64,000 bases of DNA from Candidatus Gastranaerophilales bacterium (GCA_900552525.1 UNSK01000003.1:33408-97407); one strand, 5' to 3'. Positions 1 through 8,711 are shown, counted from the stretch's first letter. Program-made: numbers and translations. Notes: generated from the letters alone by a model not told the origin.

Positions 1-3000
1 TCATTATGTTGGAATAAGTTGTATCTACGCCGTAATCTCTTAGCGTATTTCGAGTTCCTTCATTTCCATCAACTGTATTATTATTCCCTTTTACGACTGT
101 AAATTTATCATCAGCTCCGCCGCCTTCTGCATAATTATCATCACCGCTGATTTTTATAGTATCAACATCTTTACCGCCGGTATATGTATTTGAATTTCCA
201 TTAATAACAATATTGTTTTTACCATCCAAAAGCGTTACATCATTATTATCGCCGTTAATATGTACCGTACCGCTTGAATTTCCGGAGGTCAAAGTATTTC
301 CGCTGCCTGATATTCCAATATTATTTTTTCCGTTTCCTGCTGTTATTGTATTGTTATCAGAGCCAACTTTAAAACTATTATTTCCATCTCCGGCTATTAC
401 AGTATTATTACCTGCATTCAGAGTTATAGAGTTATTTCCGCTGCCAGCTTCAATATTATTTCCTGTTCCGCTTACTTTAATATTGTCATCTCCGGCGCCG
501 GAAACTATATTGGTATTATTATTTGAAATTATATTCAGAGTATCGTTTCCGGCGCCTCCATTAACTTCCAGATTTGTAGAAGCATTAAGAGTTAAAGTAT
601 CATCGCCTTCGCCGCCAAAAAGTGAATTATTTTCGGAATTTAAAACTAAATTATCGTTACCAGCTCCTCCGTTTATGGTATTATTTGAACCTGATTGAAC
701 CGTTATAACATCCGCAAGCGCACCGCCGTTAATAGTATTATTATTCCCGTAAATATCTATTTTATTCTTTATATCCGGAGAATCAATTGTAAATTTCGAG
801 CCGTCAAGAGATAAAATACCTGTATTCGGGTTTCTGGAAAATTTAAGCGTATTTTGTCCGTTATTATTATTTGTGACTGTATAAATATTTCCATCCAGCT
901 CAAATGTTTTTACTTCACCTAGATAAGTAAAATTAAGTTCACCGCTATTGGGGTCATAGTTCATATTTTGGATTTTGGTACCTGAACCTGAGTCAGTATA
1001 AAGGTCATTTCCGGTACCACCATCGAGCGTATTGTTATTTCCTGTTACGATAAAATAATCATCTCCGCTTGCACCTGCCACAAAATTATTATTCCCCGAA
1101 ACATAGAAAGTATCATTTCCACTACCTCCGGTTACACTTATGTTATCTGATTTTAGATGATAAATATTATTACCTCCAGCATCCGTCAAGGTTGTAACAG
1201 AACCATTCAAAATATACGTATCATCTCCTCTGCCGCCAACGATAGATGTTAATGATGGCAAATCAGTATTAATAGTTACTGTATTGTTTCCGGTTCCTGT
1301 ATACAATTGATAAACATGAGTATCAACTGTAATATTATCATCCCCGCCAAGACCATTTATTATGTTCCACCGTCCTTTGACTGTAATATTATCATCTCCG
1401 TTTCCCCCATTTATAGTTGATCCGTATGTATAATCAACAATAGTATTGCCAAGATTTCCTCCATTAAAGGTAAGCAATCCTCCATAAATTTCTACATTGT
1501 GTTCCACATCTGTTTGTGCAGAAATCTTCAAACGACCACCATTAAAAGTCACTTTTCCGGTTACTACATCATATTTATAGTTAAGAGTATTTTGCGAATC
1601 TAGATTGTTTGTTATTGTGTAGCTTTTTCCGTTTATATTTAGAGTTTTTGTTTCTCCTGCACCAAGAGTAAAGCCTTGCCAGTCATTTTCACCCTGAAGA
1701 GATAATTGTATTGAAGGTTTGTTGTTTTGGATTGTATTTACCCCATCTCCGGAAATGCTCGCGCTATATCCTGCATTGTTTATTATTGTATTAGTTCCGC
1801 TGGTTTCAACATGTATAGCATCAGTATTAATATAGATAGTATTATTGCCTTCACCTGTATCACACCAAGAACGAGTGCTGTCTAGGGTAATTTTATCATT
1901 ACCATCTCCTCCATAAACAACACCATCAGATCTTTTCATATGAATTTTATCATCACCACCCAAGCCGTATATTGTATTGCGGTCTCCATCGGATGTTATA
2001 TTATCATTTAAATTACCGCCATAAAAAGTCATTTCGTTTGAATGTAAAATCACGTTATGTGACTTATCCAGCTCTCCCTGAATAGAAACTTTTGAACCAG
2101 AGGCAAAAAAATGAACATACCCAGATGAATCAAGCCCTGCAGTAATAGATCTTGCCGTATCATTGGCTGTTATTGTATAAGTTTTTCCATCTATAGTGAT
2201 TGTTCCGGTCTCACCTGCCGCCAGATTTAAAGTTTTGCTGTTTGCGTTTTCAACATTTGTATAATAAACATAGTCATTTATTTTTCCTGCTACTGTATTC
2301 GTTCCGGAACCGCCATCAATTTGCAGATAATTACTCACAGCATTAATAATATTAAAGGTATCATTACCGCCTTCACCCAAAATATTAAAATTACTACCTA
2401 GACCATAGATATTAAATACGTCATCTCCATTCCCACCGGCTGCTTTATATGAAGCATTTCCAGGCTTATATAGATTCAAAATATCGTTACCATCGCCTCC
2501 AAACAAACTTGCCTCTATAGAATTAAGATTCAGTACATCATCTCCGGCTTCTCCATGTCCAAAAGAATGCTGATTATTTATTGTAATAGTATCATTTCCT
2601 CCCTGACCATACAATTGATTTGACTGATATCCGGAAACCTCATACAAGGTATCATCTAAGTCACCGCCATAAACCGTATTATTTGAACCTTGAATAAGAA
2701 GATTATGAGATACATTAGACTGTGATTTTACAGTAAAATTATTACATATCAAGGTCAAAACACCTGTAGATGTATCTTTTATATAAGACACATTAGAAGT
2801 CGCTGTATTATCGTTTTTAAAGCTGTAAGACACTCCATCAATAATTACAGAGCTGGTCTGCCCTGCCGCTACAGCAATCGAGCCTTCGATTACATCACCC
2901 GAACTCTGAGCAGATGGAGTTGAAGCAGAAGAAGATGATAGCAAAACAGACATGCTATTGTTATTTGCATTTGAGACAGATGCCGCACTGCGCAAGCGTG

Positions 3001-3478
3001 AAACAGGATTACTCAAAACAACAGTGTTATTGCCGGCATTTGAACTGTTTTCTATTTTACTTGTATAAAATAGCTTAATCCCGCCAAACTCCGTACTCTC
3101 CCGAATTTGATTAATTTGAGCTATTATTTCGTCCGCCTCCTTCTGCAAAGATGCAAGAGAGGCAGAGCCGTTTGTTTCATTGGAAGCCTGCATTGCAATA
3201 CTGCGCAGACGTTCAAGAAGTGTCTGGATATTTTCGAGAGCACCTTCTGCCGTTGATAAAAGAGACATACCGTCTTCTGTATTACTTCGAACCTGAAGCA
3301 AGGAACTGATTTTCTTTGATAAATCTGTTACAATTGAACTATTTGCAGCATTGTCTTTTGCATGGTTGAGTTTAAATCCTGTCGTCAAATTCTCTATAGC
3401 TTTGTTCAAACCAATAGTAGAAGATTCAAGAGTTGATTGGAGTATCATTGAACCGACATCACTAGTGAAGTTAATCAT
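1..3478 (-). CDS. Giant flagellin N-domain / RTX-like repeat fusion protein (partial, C-terminus outside window)
   Basis: Reading from an ATG at 3478 with GAGGTTAG upstream, the frame is open to the left edge, at least 1159 codons. Residues 1 to about 140 are a clear flagellin N-terminal D0/D1 domain (LTTGFKLNHAKDNAAN, then amphipathic helices). From about residue 266 onwards there are well over 20 glycine/aspartate nonapeptides of the GGxGxDxxx type (e.g. GGDGNDILNL, GGAGNDTLNI), the signature of Ca2+-binding beta-rolls. Four modules of about 60 residues with the core AGETxTxxIDGKxYTITNN (near 2850, 2200, 1645 and 910) separate the repeat blocks. Flagellins normally place a variable domain between the conserved termini, so a flagellin C-domain is expected beyond the window. 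Inference: exported by the flagellar apparatus and used as an adhesive or giant filament subunit. Confidence 0.85.
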   Translation of the reverse strand, partial: MINFTSDVGSMILQSTLESSTIGLNKAIENLTTGFKLNHAKDNAANSSIVTDLSKKISSLLQVRSNTEDGMSLLSTAEGALENIQTLLERLRSIAMQASNETNGSASLASLQKEADEIIAQINQIRESTEFGGIKLFYTSKIENSSNAGNNTVVLSNPVSRLRSAASVSNANNNSMSVLLSSSSASTPSAQSSGDVIEGSIAVAAGQTSSVIIDGVSYSFKNDNTATSNVSYIKDTSTGVLTLICNNFTVKSQSNVSHNLLIQGSNNTVYGGDLDDTLYEVSGYQSNQLYGQGGNDTITINNQHSFGHGEAGDDVLNLNSIEASLFGGDGNDILNLYKPGNASYKAAGGNGDDVFNIYGLGSNFNILGEGGNDTFNIINAVSNYLQIDGGSGTNTVAGKINDYVYYTNVENANSKTLNLAAGETGTITIDGKTYTITANDTARSITAGLDSSGYVHFFASGSKVSIQGELDKSHNVILHSNEMTFYGGNLNDNITSDGDRNTIYGLGGDDKIHMKRSDGVVYGGDGNDKITLDSTRSWCDTGEGNNTIYINTDAIHVETSGTNTIINNAGYSASISGDGVNTIQNNKPSIQLSLQGENDWQGFTLGAGETKTLNINGKSYTITNNLDSQNTLNYKYDVVTGKVTFNGGRLKISAQTDVEHNVEIYGGLLTFNGGNLGNTIVDYTYGSTINGGNGDDNITVKGRWNIINGLGGDDNITVDTHVYQLYTGTGNNTVTINTDLPSLTSIVGGRGDDTYILNGSVTTLTDAGGNNIYHLKSDNISVTGGSGNDTFYVSGNNNFVAGASGDDYFIVTGNNNTLDGGTGNDLYTDSGSGTKIQNMNYDPNSGELNFTYLGEVKTFELDGNIYTVTNNNNGQNTLKFSRNPNTGILSLDGSKFTIDSPDIKNKIDIYGNNNTINGGALADVITVQSGSNNTINGGAGNDNLVLNSENNSLFGGEGDDTLTLNASTNLEVNGGAGNDTLNIISNNNTNIVSGAGDDNIKVSGTGNNIEAGSGNNSITLNAGNNTVIAGDGNNSFKVGSDNNTITAGNGKNNIGISGSGNTLTSGNSSGTVHINGDNNDVTLLDGKNNIVINGNSNTYTGGKDVDTIKISGDDNYAEGGGADDKFTVVKGNNNTVDGNEGTRNTLRDYGVDTTYSNIM

Positions 3479-3540
3479 AGACTAACCTCACAGTTCTGCT
3501 CAATCCACAAAACAGGCTTATAGCTTGCTAATAACGGACT

Positions 3541-3660
3541 TTTAGCCCCCCCCCCCTACAGCCGTAAGGGTTTCAGGGGTATTATTTGCACCTGATTTAA
3601 ACATATCCATATAGTTACTATATTCCACATTTTTGAATTTTATAACAACATTTTAACATT
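3541..3660 (-). repeat. Flagellin leader repeat, copy 1
   Basis: About 120 bp upstream of the flagellin-RTX gene closely match 47586-47705 upstream of the GLUG-flagellin. Shared blocks in transcript direction include ATGTGGAATATA, TATGGATATGTTTAA, ACCCCTGAAACCCTTAC and GCTGTAGGGGGG. Conservation outside coding sequence implies a common promoter/leader. I could not identify a standard sigma-28 box. Confidence 0.7.
3546..3555 (-). promoter_or_regulatory. Homopolymeric tract (10 G on the coding strand) in the flagellin-RTX 5' leader
   Basis: Ten consecutive C on the plus strand (G on the transcript) lie about 67 nt upstream of the flagellin-RTX start codon. Just upstream on the transcript is an arm (CCCTTAC-GGCT-GTAGGG) that folds onto the start of the G run. 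An equivalent tract of 11 precedes the GLUG-flagellin. Tracts of this kind are prone to slipped-strand length change, so it may tune expression. Confidence 0.55.
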
Positions 3661-3752
3661 TATTTACAATAAATTATTCTCAAGAACTATGTAAAAAGGT
3701 GTAAAATACGTTTAAAATAAAATTAGAGATATTAAAGAAAGTGTGTGTGATT

Positions 3753-4169
3753 ATGATTCAACCTGTAAATGCCTTAGCCCCTAAGGTATTCTTCAAGGGG
3801 CGAAAAAATGAATTGGACAATCCTGTAAACAGAAAGCTGGAGAAAAGACTTGCCATACTTAATGCCGGAGGTATCTCTGCTGTTGCCGGAGCTTTAACTA
3901 CAGCAATAGCAAGAAGTTACACCGCATCATGGAAAAACGCAGGTATGTTCGGAGTTGGTGCAGCTCTGGTGACAATGATGTTCATCTGTCCAAGGTTTAT
4001 GTATAAATCAGGCATAAATTCCTACAAAAAAGAAAAAGAACTTGATGTTTTTACGAAAGAAAAAGAGGTTCAGAAAAAACTTCTCACTGATGTGAACGAA
4101 GCAATTGATCATGGCGATTCTGAATTAAATGTTAAGCTCGAAAACTATTCGAAAGCTAAAAAAGATTAG
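3753..4169 (+). CDS. Small lineage-specific membrane protein with N-terminal PKVFFKG motif
   Basis: 138 residues. I prefer the ATG at 3753; an in-frame GTG at 3741 would add four residues and neither has a strong Shine-Dalgarno. After PKVFFKG come two hydrophobic segments (about residues 38-55 and 64-84) and a charged, Lys/Glu-rich C-terminal tail likely to form a helix. No enzymatic motif is visible. The short N-terminal F-x-G motif recurs in other unknown proteins of this window. It converges with the next gene, overlapping by 4 bp. Function unknown. Confidence 0.6.
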   Translation: MIQPVNALAPKVFFKGRKNELDNPVNRKLEKRLAILNAGGISAVAGALTTAIARSYTASWKNAGMFGVGAALVTMMFICPRFMYKSGINSYKKEKELDVFTKEKEVQKKLLTDVNEAIDHGDSELNVKLENYSKAKKD

Positions 4170-4603
4170 TCCATAGGAGATTTCTTAGAGAACCCGAAGC
4201 CTTCTTTCAGAATCGTATAAAGCGCATAGCCTGCAACACCCCAGGCGCCGACTTTGGATGCAGTTCCTTTTGCAGCAAGTGCAAGAGAGGCAAATGCTGT
4301 CGGGATTATATTATCTCCAAGTGAACCTAAAAATCCGCCAACATAACCTTTTACACTACCTGTAAATGAAATTACAGGATTATTCATTCGCCAATTCTGA
4401 AGTTTTTTCTGCATAGCATTATTAATATGGCTCTCTGTCGACAATGTTCTGGTATCTGCATGAACTTTTTCAAAATGGTCAGCATCCATAGCTTGAGAAA
4501 CGCGTTTGGAGTTTAGTTTTGCGACAGAAGCAGCATCATAAATTACAGCGCTCATGCCTGCTATTCCTACACCTTTACATACTATGTTTGCCAGAGTTCC
4601 CAT
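4166..4603 (-). CDS. Small lineage-specific membrane protein
   Basis: 145 residues. An N-terminal hydrophobic stretch (ANIVCKGVGIAGMSAVIY), a polar middle, a PVISFTG motif, and a Gly/Ala-rich C-terminal half with two probable membrane segments (IIPTAFASLALAAKG and GAWGVAGYALYTIL). Its ATG overlaps the stop of the upstream gene (TAATG), so the two are probably translationally coupled. No recognised domain. It may act with its operon partner at the membrane. Confidence 0.6.
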   Translation of the reverse strand: MGTLANIVCKGVGIAGMSAVIYDAASVAKLNSKRVSQAMDADHFEKVHADTRTLSTESHINNAMQKKLQNWRMNNPVISFTGSVKGYVGGFLGSLGDNIIPTAFASLALAAKGTASKVGAWGVAGYALYTILKEGFGFSKKSPMD

Positions 4604-5466
4604 TATTGTTTCTGTCCTTCATCATTATCCGGAGTTTCTTTTACAGCCGGATTTGGAATATTCTTTACTTCTGTCCCTGCAGACATCTTTAATAAAATAT
4701 CTGCTGCCTGTAATACATCTTCTTTATCTGCACTCGGGTTCTGCTGAATGTTGTGCAGTAAAGTTATTGTATAATCGTTACCGCTTGCTAGCTGAGATGC
4801 AAATGCACTCAATGCTGCAACCCTGATTAACTTCGACGGGTCTTGAAGCATTTTGTTCAACAAGGCATTTAATGCTGCATCATTGTATCTGTCCTTATCT
4901 TCATCTAACCTTGTCAAAATCTCTTTTGATGCCATTAAACGAATTTCATCATTCGGATTGTTTAAATAATTTTCTAATGATTTTATGTATTCATCAGTAA
5001 GAGCTACAACTCTTTTCTGTTTACTGTTTTTCTTTTCCTCTGCTTCAGCGGCTGCACGAGCATCTAAATCATCTATAACAGCTTTTGATTTAGAAAAATC
5101 CTGAGGCTCTTCTATATCAGGCTCATATTGTTTAACGGCGTTTTCGGCATCTGTTCTAACTGCTGCCAAGCCGTTTTCTGCTGAAGCCTCTTTATTTTTC
5201 CGCGCATCCGTTCCATTATTTTGATAGTTGTAATTATTTAAATAATATTGAGGCGGATATGACGGAAGTGCTTCTTGCTGTGTATACACAGCAGGGGCAT
5301 TTTGCGGCTGAGGATAGTAATTATTGTTCGGACAAATTTGCGGCTGTGAAACTCCATAGGAATTTACGCGATCCATACCTCCGCCGCCCGCATAAACTGC
5401 CGGATTTGCTATCTGAATTGTTACGCCTGAATAATTCGGCTGAGAACTATACATTGGATTTGTCAT
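4603..5466 (-). CDS. HEAT-like repeat protein with Pro/Gln/Asn-rich N-terminus
   Basis: 287 residues from the ATG at 5466, chosen because AAAGG precedes it by about 10 nt; longer in-frame starts are less likely. Residues 1-90 are low complexity (Asn, Gln, Tyr, Pro, Gly) with many PQ and YY dipeptides. Residues about 140-270 are helical with the alternation LNNPNDEIRLMASKEILTRL / LLNKMLQDPSKLIRVAALSA, typical of HEAT/armadillo repeats, which are protein-interaction scaffolds. Leads a two-gene operon with the membrane protein at 4166. A GGCAATTTTT element lies upstream. Specific role unknown. Confidence 0.6.
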   Translation of the reverse strand: MTNPMYSSQPNYSGVTIQIANPAVYAGGGGMDRVNSYGVSQPQICPNNNYYPQPQNAPAVYTQQEALPSYPPQYYLNNYNYQNNGTDARKNKEASAENGLAAVRTDAENAVKQYEPDIEEPQDFSKSKAVIDDLDARAAAEAEEKKNSKQKRVVALTDEYIKSLENYLNNPNDEIRLMASKEILTRLDEDKDRYNDAALNALLNKMLQDPSKLIRVAALSAFASQLASGNDYTITLLHNIQQNPSADKEDVLQAADILLKMSAGTEVKNIPNPAVKETPDNDEGQKQ

Positions 5467-5493
5467 AACATAATTACCTTTTATTACACACTT

Positions 5494-5531
5494 ATTATAT
5501 ATATAAAGTAATAAACATAACAAAAATTGCC
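5494..5531 (-). promoter_or_regulatory. GGCAATTTTT promoter-like element
   Basis: On the minus strand, GGCAATTTTT followed 17-23 nt later by a TATATATATAAT run, about 28 nt before the start codon at 5466. The same arrangement precedes the minus-strand genes at 41865 and 12879. Its complement (TTGCCT, 5527-5532) would serve as the -35 of the divergent aldolase-like gene. Confidence 0.4.
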
Positions 5532-5549
5532 TGACATTGATTTTTTTGT

Positions 5550-5555
5550 TACGAT
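5550..5555 (+). promoter_or_regulatory. -10 box 6 nt before start codon (leaderless)
   Basis: TACGAT preceded by TG-T (extended -10) lies exactly 6 nt before the ATG at 5562, with TTGCCT 17 nt further upstream. No Shine-Dalgarno is present, so the mRNA probably begins at the start codon. Confidence 0.45.
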
Positions 5556-5561
5556 ATGTAA

Positions 5562-6392
5562 ATGGGAATTAAAGTCTTAGACTGTACACTTAGAGACGGC
5601 GCGTATGTCGTAAACGGAAATTTCGGCGAAGAACGCATAAACGGCATTATTGAAACACTTAATTCTGCCGGAGTCGATATTATTGAACTCGGCTGGCTTA
5701 AAGATTTTGAGTATAGAAAAGACTGCGTTTTTTTTGACAATGCACAAATCTTAAACAAAAATTCCGCATTAATGTTCGATTACGGAAAATATAACATTGA
5801 CGAACTAACAACCGGCTGTGGAATTATACGCATTGCATTTTACAAAAATGACTTAGACAGAATATCTTTTGCCGCAGAAGAAGTTAAAAATAAGGGTTAT
5901 AAAGTTTTTCTACAGGCATCTAATACTATCGAATACACTGATAATGAAGTAGAAAAACTCTGCAAAAGGGCTAATTTTATAGGTGCAGATGCTGTTTATC
6001 TGGTTGATTCCTTCGGTTCAATGTTTCCGGAAGATTTGGATAGAATAGCTTCTATATTTGACGACTGCACACATAAAAACGTAGAAATCGGATTTCATTC
6101 TCATAATAATATTCAATTATCATTTGCCCTGACAATTCAGTTCATAAATAGAATGAATAGAAACATAATAGTTGACTCTTCTCTTTGCGGGCTTGGCCGC
6201 GGAGTTGGAAACACCCAGACAGAGCTGCTTCTGGAATACTTAAAACGTCAGGGCTGCAAGTACAATACAGAAATCATATGGGATGGGATAAAAAAATACA
6301 TTGAACCGCTTTATGAAAAATACAGCTGGAAGTATACTCCTGAGCGGGCTTACAGAGGAATAAAGGGACTTCATCCGAATACAATTTTATAA
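5562..6392 (+). CDS. HMGL-like aldolase (4-hydroxy-2-oxovalerate aldolase / homocitrate synthase superfamily)
   Basis: 276 residues, a single TIM-barrel domain. The opening VLDCTLRDGAYVVN carries the DxTLRDG metal-binding signature of the DRE-TIM aldolases, and GFHSHNNIQLSFA holds the two later metal-ligand histidines. The segment DSSLCGLGRGVGNTQTELL matches the C-terminal barrel conserved in this superfamily. The family cleaves or condenses 2-oxo acids using a divalent metal. It lacks the regulatory domain of isopropylmalate synthase. Standalone enzymes of this type are often misnamed; the substrate cannot be read from sequence. It sits upstream of, but is probably not part of, the flagellar operon. 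Confidence 0.75.
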   Translation: MGIKVLDCTLRDGAYVVNGNFGEERINGIIETLNSAGVDIIELGWLKDFEYRKDCVFFDNAQILNKNSALMFDYGKYNIDELTTGCGIIRIAFYKNDLDRISFAAEEVKNKGYKVFLQASNTIEYTDNEVEKLCKRANFIGADAVYLVDSFGSMFPEDLDRIASIFDDCTHKNVEIGFHSHNNIQLSFALTIQFINRMNRNIIVDSSLCGLGRGVGNTQTELLLEYLKRQGCKYNTEIIWDGIKKYIEPLYEKYSWKYTPERAYRGIKGLHPNTIL

Positions 6393-6397
6393 TCTAC

Positions 6398-6438
6398 ACT
6401 ATATATAGGATGGTAGTCATGCCTACATGCTATATAGT
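6398..6438 (+). repeat. Imperfect inverted repeat ahead of the flagellar operon
   Basis: ACTATATA (6398-6405) pairs with TATATAGT (6431-6438), enclosing GTAG...CTAC (6413-6416/6423-6426). A second short hairpin, GGGG...CCCC (6444-6447/6461-6464), follows before the fliJ ribosome site. It could be a structured leader or an attenuator for fliJ-flgE; I do not recognise a known riboswitch. Confidence 0.3.
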
Positions 6439-6484
6439 AATAAGGGGCAGGAAAACGATTCCCCCATTGGTGAGGTAGGTAAAA

Positions 6485-6928
6485 TTGAAGAAATTCAGAT
6501 TTCGGCTGCAAGTTGTACTTGATATGCGCGAAAAAGAGCTTGAAGAACGCCAGATGGAAATGGCAAGAATTGTTACAGCTCTAAATACACAGCAGGAAAA
6601 GCTTCAAAACATCTTCCAACGCCAGAAGGAAAACACATTAATGCAGGAAACCCTTGCAGCTGCAGAAAATCTTGACATTTTTCAGCTGGAAGAACACAGA
6701 ACATTCGGTATAAAACTTATAGGCGACGCAAAAAATCAAGAAAGAATTATTGCTAATACAAAAACTATTCTTGAGAGAAAGCAGCTTGAAGTAAAAGAAG
6801 CATATCAGAAGGTTGAAACCCTGAAAAAGCTTAAAGAAAAACAGGAAAAAGAGTTCTACAAAGAGTTTCTGCACGCAGAAATGAAAGAAATAGACGATAT
6901 TACATCAGCAAGATTTAAGATAGGTTAA
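6485..6928 (+). CDS. fliJ: Flagellar export chaperone FliJ
   Basis: 147 residues, the usual FliJ length. Starts with TTG at 6485 after GAGGTAGGT; no ATG fits as well. The N-terminus FRFRLQVVLDMREKELEERQ is the typical FliJ opening and the whole protein is a predicted long antiparallel coiled coil rich in Glu, Lys and Gln. FliJ works at the base of the flagellar type III export apparatus, coupling the ATPase FliI to the export gate and recycling chaperones. First gene of fliJ-fliK-flgD-flgE, with the fliK start 1 nt past its stop codon. Confidence 0.85.
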   Translation: MKKFRFRLQVVLDMREKELEERQMEMARIVTALNTQQEKLQNIFQRQKENTLMQETLAAAENLDIFQLEEHRTFGIKLIGDAKNQERIIANTKTILERKQLEVKEAYQKVETLKKLKEKQEKEFYKEFLHAEMKEIDDITSARFKIG

Positions 6929-6929
6929 G

Positions 6930-8144
6930 ATGGTTAAAGCTTTATTAAACAGCATAAACAATATTCCAAACACAACAGCACAGTTAAACTCTGCAGCGAG
7001 TGACAATGTGTCTAAAACAGATTTTGAAAAACTGTTTGATAAACAACAAAGCTTAGCTTCAAACGACAAACGTCCGGAAGACAATACTAAAGACGATGAT
7101 GAAGAGTCTTCAGAAAAGGCAGTTTCTCCGAATGACACTTTTGCCGGAAGCGTTGCTTACGATATAAGACAGTTAATAGCTTTCTTAAAATCTGCCGGCG
7201 ATGATACATCTTCAAATACAGAAGAAACAGAGGTACAGGATATTGATGGAACAGAAACCCTGGATGCAGATGAAATAACAAAAAAACTTCTAAACCTTGA
7301 AGAGGAAGATGATGATAAGAAAAAAGATGATGGAGAAACAGAGGTTCAATCAGAGCCCGAGGTTGAAACTCAAACAGATGATTTAACCAACAATAATATA
7401 GACAGTTTTCTGGAAGATTTTGAAGTTACTACAGAAGAAGTTCAATCCAACTCTGAAACTCAAACAACTTCAAAAGAAGTAAGTAAAGAAACAGAACAAT
7501 CACTTGAAGATATTATTGATGAAGACCAGCTCAAAGAATTAAAGATTGAATCTATTGAAGCAGAAACATCTGACAGCACAGGTGAAGACGACATTATGCA
7601 AAATCAGACTCCGGAAGAGCAGGGTGTAAAAGCAATGCTTCAGGCGGATGCAGATTTTGCAGAGGTAAAAACAGATGCTAAGCCTGCGCAGACAGTACAA
7701 AATACAACAAAACCAACTTCTTCAAGCGAAGTTACATCAAATAAAATCATTGAACAGATTACCAAACAAATGGAAGGAATGTATAACGGTTCAAAAGTTA
7801 ATATGGTTCTTAATCCTGAATCGCTTGGTAAAGTTTCAATACAATTAATCAATACAAAAGAAGGTTTATCAGCTCAGTTTACAGTTGCTACACAGGAAGC
7901 AAGAAATTTAATAATGAAAGGGCTTGACGGACTAAAAGATACATTAATGTCACACGGTGTTAGTGTAGATAATGTAAGCGTAAAAATAAATGATGCTCAG
8001 GAGAGCGAATACAATGCAGATTGGACAGAACAGGAAGGTTCGAGAGGCGGCAACAAAGAGCAAGGTTCACAAAAAGAACAAAGAGGAAAAGAGCAGTTCG
8101 AACAGATGATGTCCTTTATTGAAAATGAAAATGGTAAAGTATAA
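6930..8144 (+). CDS. fliK: Flagellar hook-length control protein FliK
   Basis: 404 residues. The first two thirds are low complexity, strongly acidic and Ser/Thr/Gln rich, as in the disordered ruler part of FliK. Residues about 275-360 (VNMVLNPESLGKVSIQLINT ... ITVATQEARNLIMKGLDGL-like) form the conserved Flg_hook C-terminal domain with the LNPESLGKV signature. FliK is secreted during hook assembly, measures the hook and switches FlhB export specificity to filament proteins. Its position between fliJ and flgD is a common arrangement. The tail after the domain is Gly/Glu/Gln rich. Confidence 0.85.
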   Translation: MVKALLNSINNIPNTTAQLNSAASDNVSKTDFEKLFDKQQSLASNDKRPEDNTKDDDEESSEKAVSPNDTFAGSVAYDIRQLIAFLKSAGDDTSSNTEETEVQDIDGTETLDADEITKKLLNLEEEDDDKKKDDGETEVQSEPEVETQTDDLTNNNIDSFLEDFEVTTEEVQSNSETQTTSKEVSKETEQSLEDIIDEDQLKELKIESIEAETSDSTGEDDIMQNQTPEEQGVKAMLQADADFAEVKTDAKPAQTVQNTTKPTSSSEVTSNKIIEQITKQMEGMYNGSKVNMVLNPESLGKVSIQLINTKEGLSAQFTVATQEARNLIMKGLDGLKDTLMSHGVSVDNVSVKINDAQESEYNADWTEQEGSRGGNKEQGSQKEQRGKEQFEQMMSFIENENGKV

Positions 8145-8162
8145 AACAGACTGGAGAGAGTT

Positions 8163-8711
8163 ATGAGTACAGTAGCAGATACAATTTCAGCAATGCAAAG
8201 CCAGACGGCAGCATATCAGCAAAGCTCTAAAGATAGAACAACAGGTATGACAAATGACAGTAATATGTTTCTGACATTGATGCTGCAGCAGCTTCAAAAT
8301 CAAGATCCTACACAGCCGACAGACAACACTGAATGGTTGTCACAGCTGGCGCAGTATTCTTCTTTAGAACAGATGACACAGATGAATCAAGGATTAGAAG
8401 ATTGTATGCAGTATCTTTCTGCTTTATATACTGATATGTCATACAATTCCGAAATCACACAGACACTTTCAATGATTGGCAAAGAAGTAACTCTTGAAAT
8501 TCCGGACGAAAAAGATAAGACAAAAACAACAGAGGTTAAAGGAATAGTTACAGAAGCAAGCTTCAAAGACGGCACAGGAAAAGTTAAGGTTAACGGTGAA
8601 TACTATTCAATTGCATACATTACTTCTATAAGAGATACCGGTTCCGGTTCTTCTGGTAACACAACAACAGATAGTACAACAGGTTCTAATACAACAAAAA
8701 CAAAAGCATAA
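8163..8711 (+). CDS. flgD: Flagellar hook assembly protein FlgD
   Basis: 182 residues, preceded by GGAGAGAG. The N-terminal part contains the classic FlgD signature NMFLTLMLQQLQNQDPTQP followed by QLAQYSSLEQM, the region that caps the growing hook. The central part (IGKEVTLEIP, VKGIVTEASF) is the small tudor-like beta domain; the longer Ig-like domain found in enterobacterial FlgD is absent or reduced, and the C-terminus is a Ser/Thr/Gly-rich tail. FlgD scaffolds addition of hook subunits (flgE, next gene) and is removed when the hook is complete. Confidence 0.9.
   Translation: MSTVADTISAMQSQTAAYQQSSKDRTTGMTNDSNMFLTLMLQQLQNQDPTQPTDNTEWLSQLAQYSSLEQMTQMNQGLEDCMQYLSALYTDMSYNSEITQTLSMIGKEVTLEIPDEKDKTKTTEVKGIVTEASFKDGTGKVKVNGEYYSIAYITSIRDTGSGSSGNTTTDSTTGSNTTKTKA

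Noticed and set aside
213..698. 161-codon plus-strand frame rich in Pro, Phe and Leu
   Set aside because: It is the antisense of the RTX-like repeats; its regularity comes from the repeat codons on the other strand.
1..2750. Possible CRISPR array or satellite because of recurring ATTATTATTACC-like words
   Set aside because: The spacing is variable and matches nonapeptide coding repeats in one open frame; there are no constant-length repeats and spacers.
6398..6464. c-di-GMP or other riboswitch before fliJ
   Set aside because: Two short hairpins are present, but the conserved core of the c-di-GMP-I class is absent.
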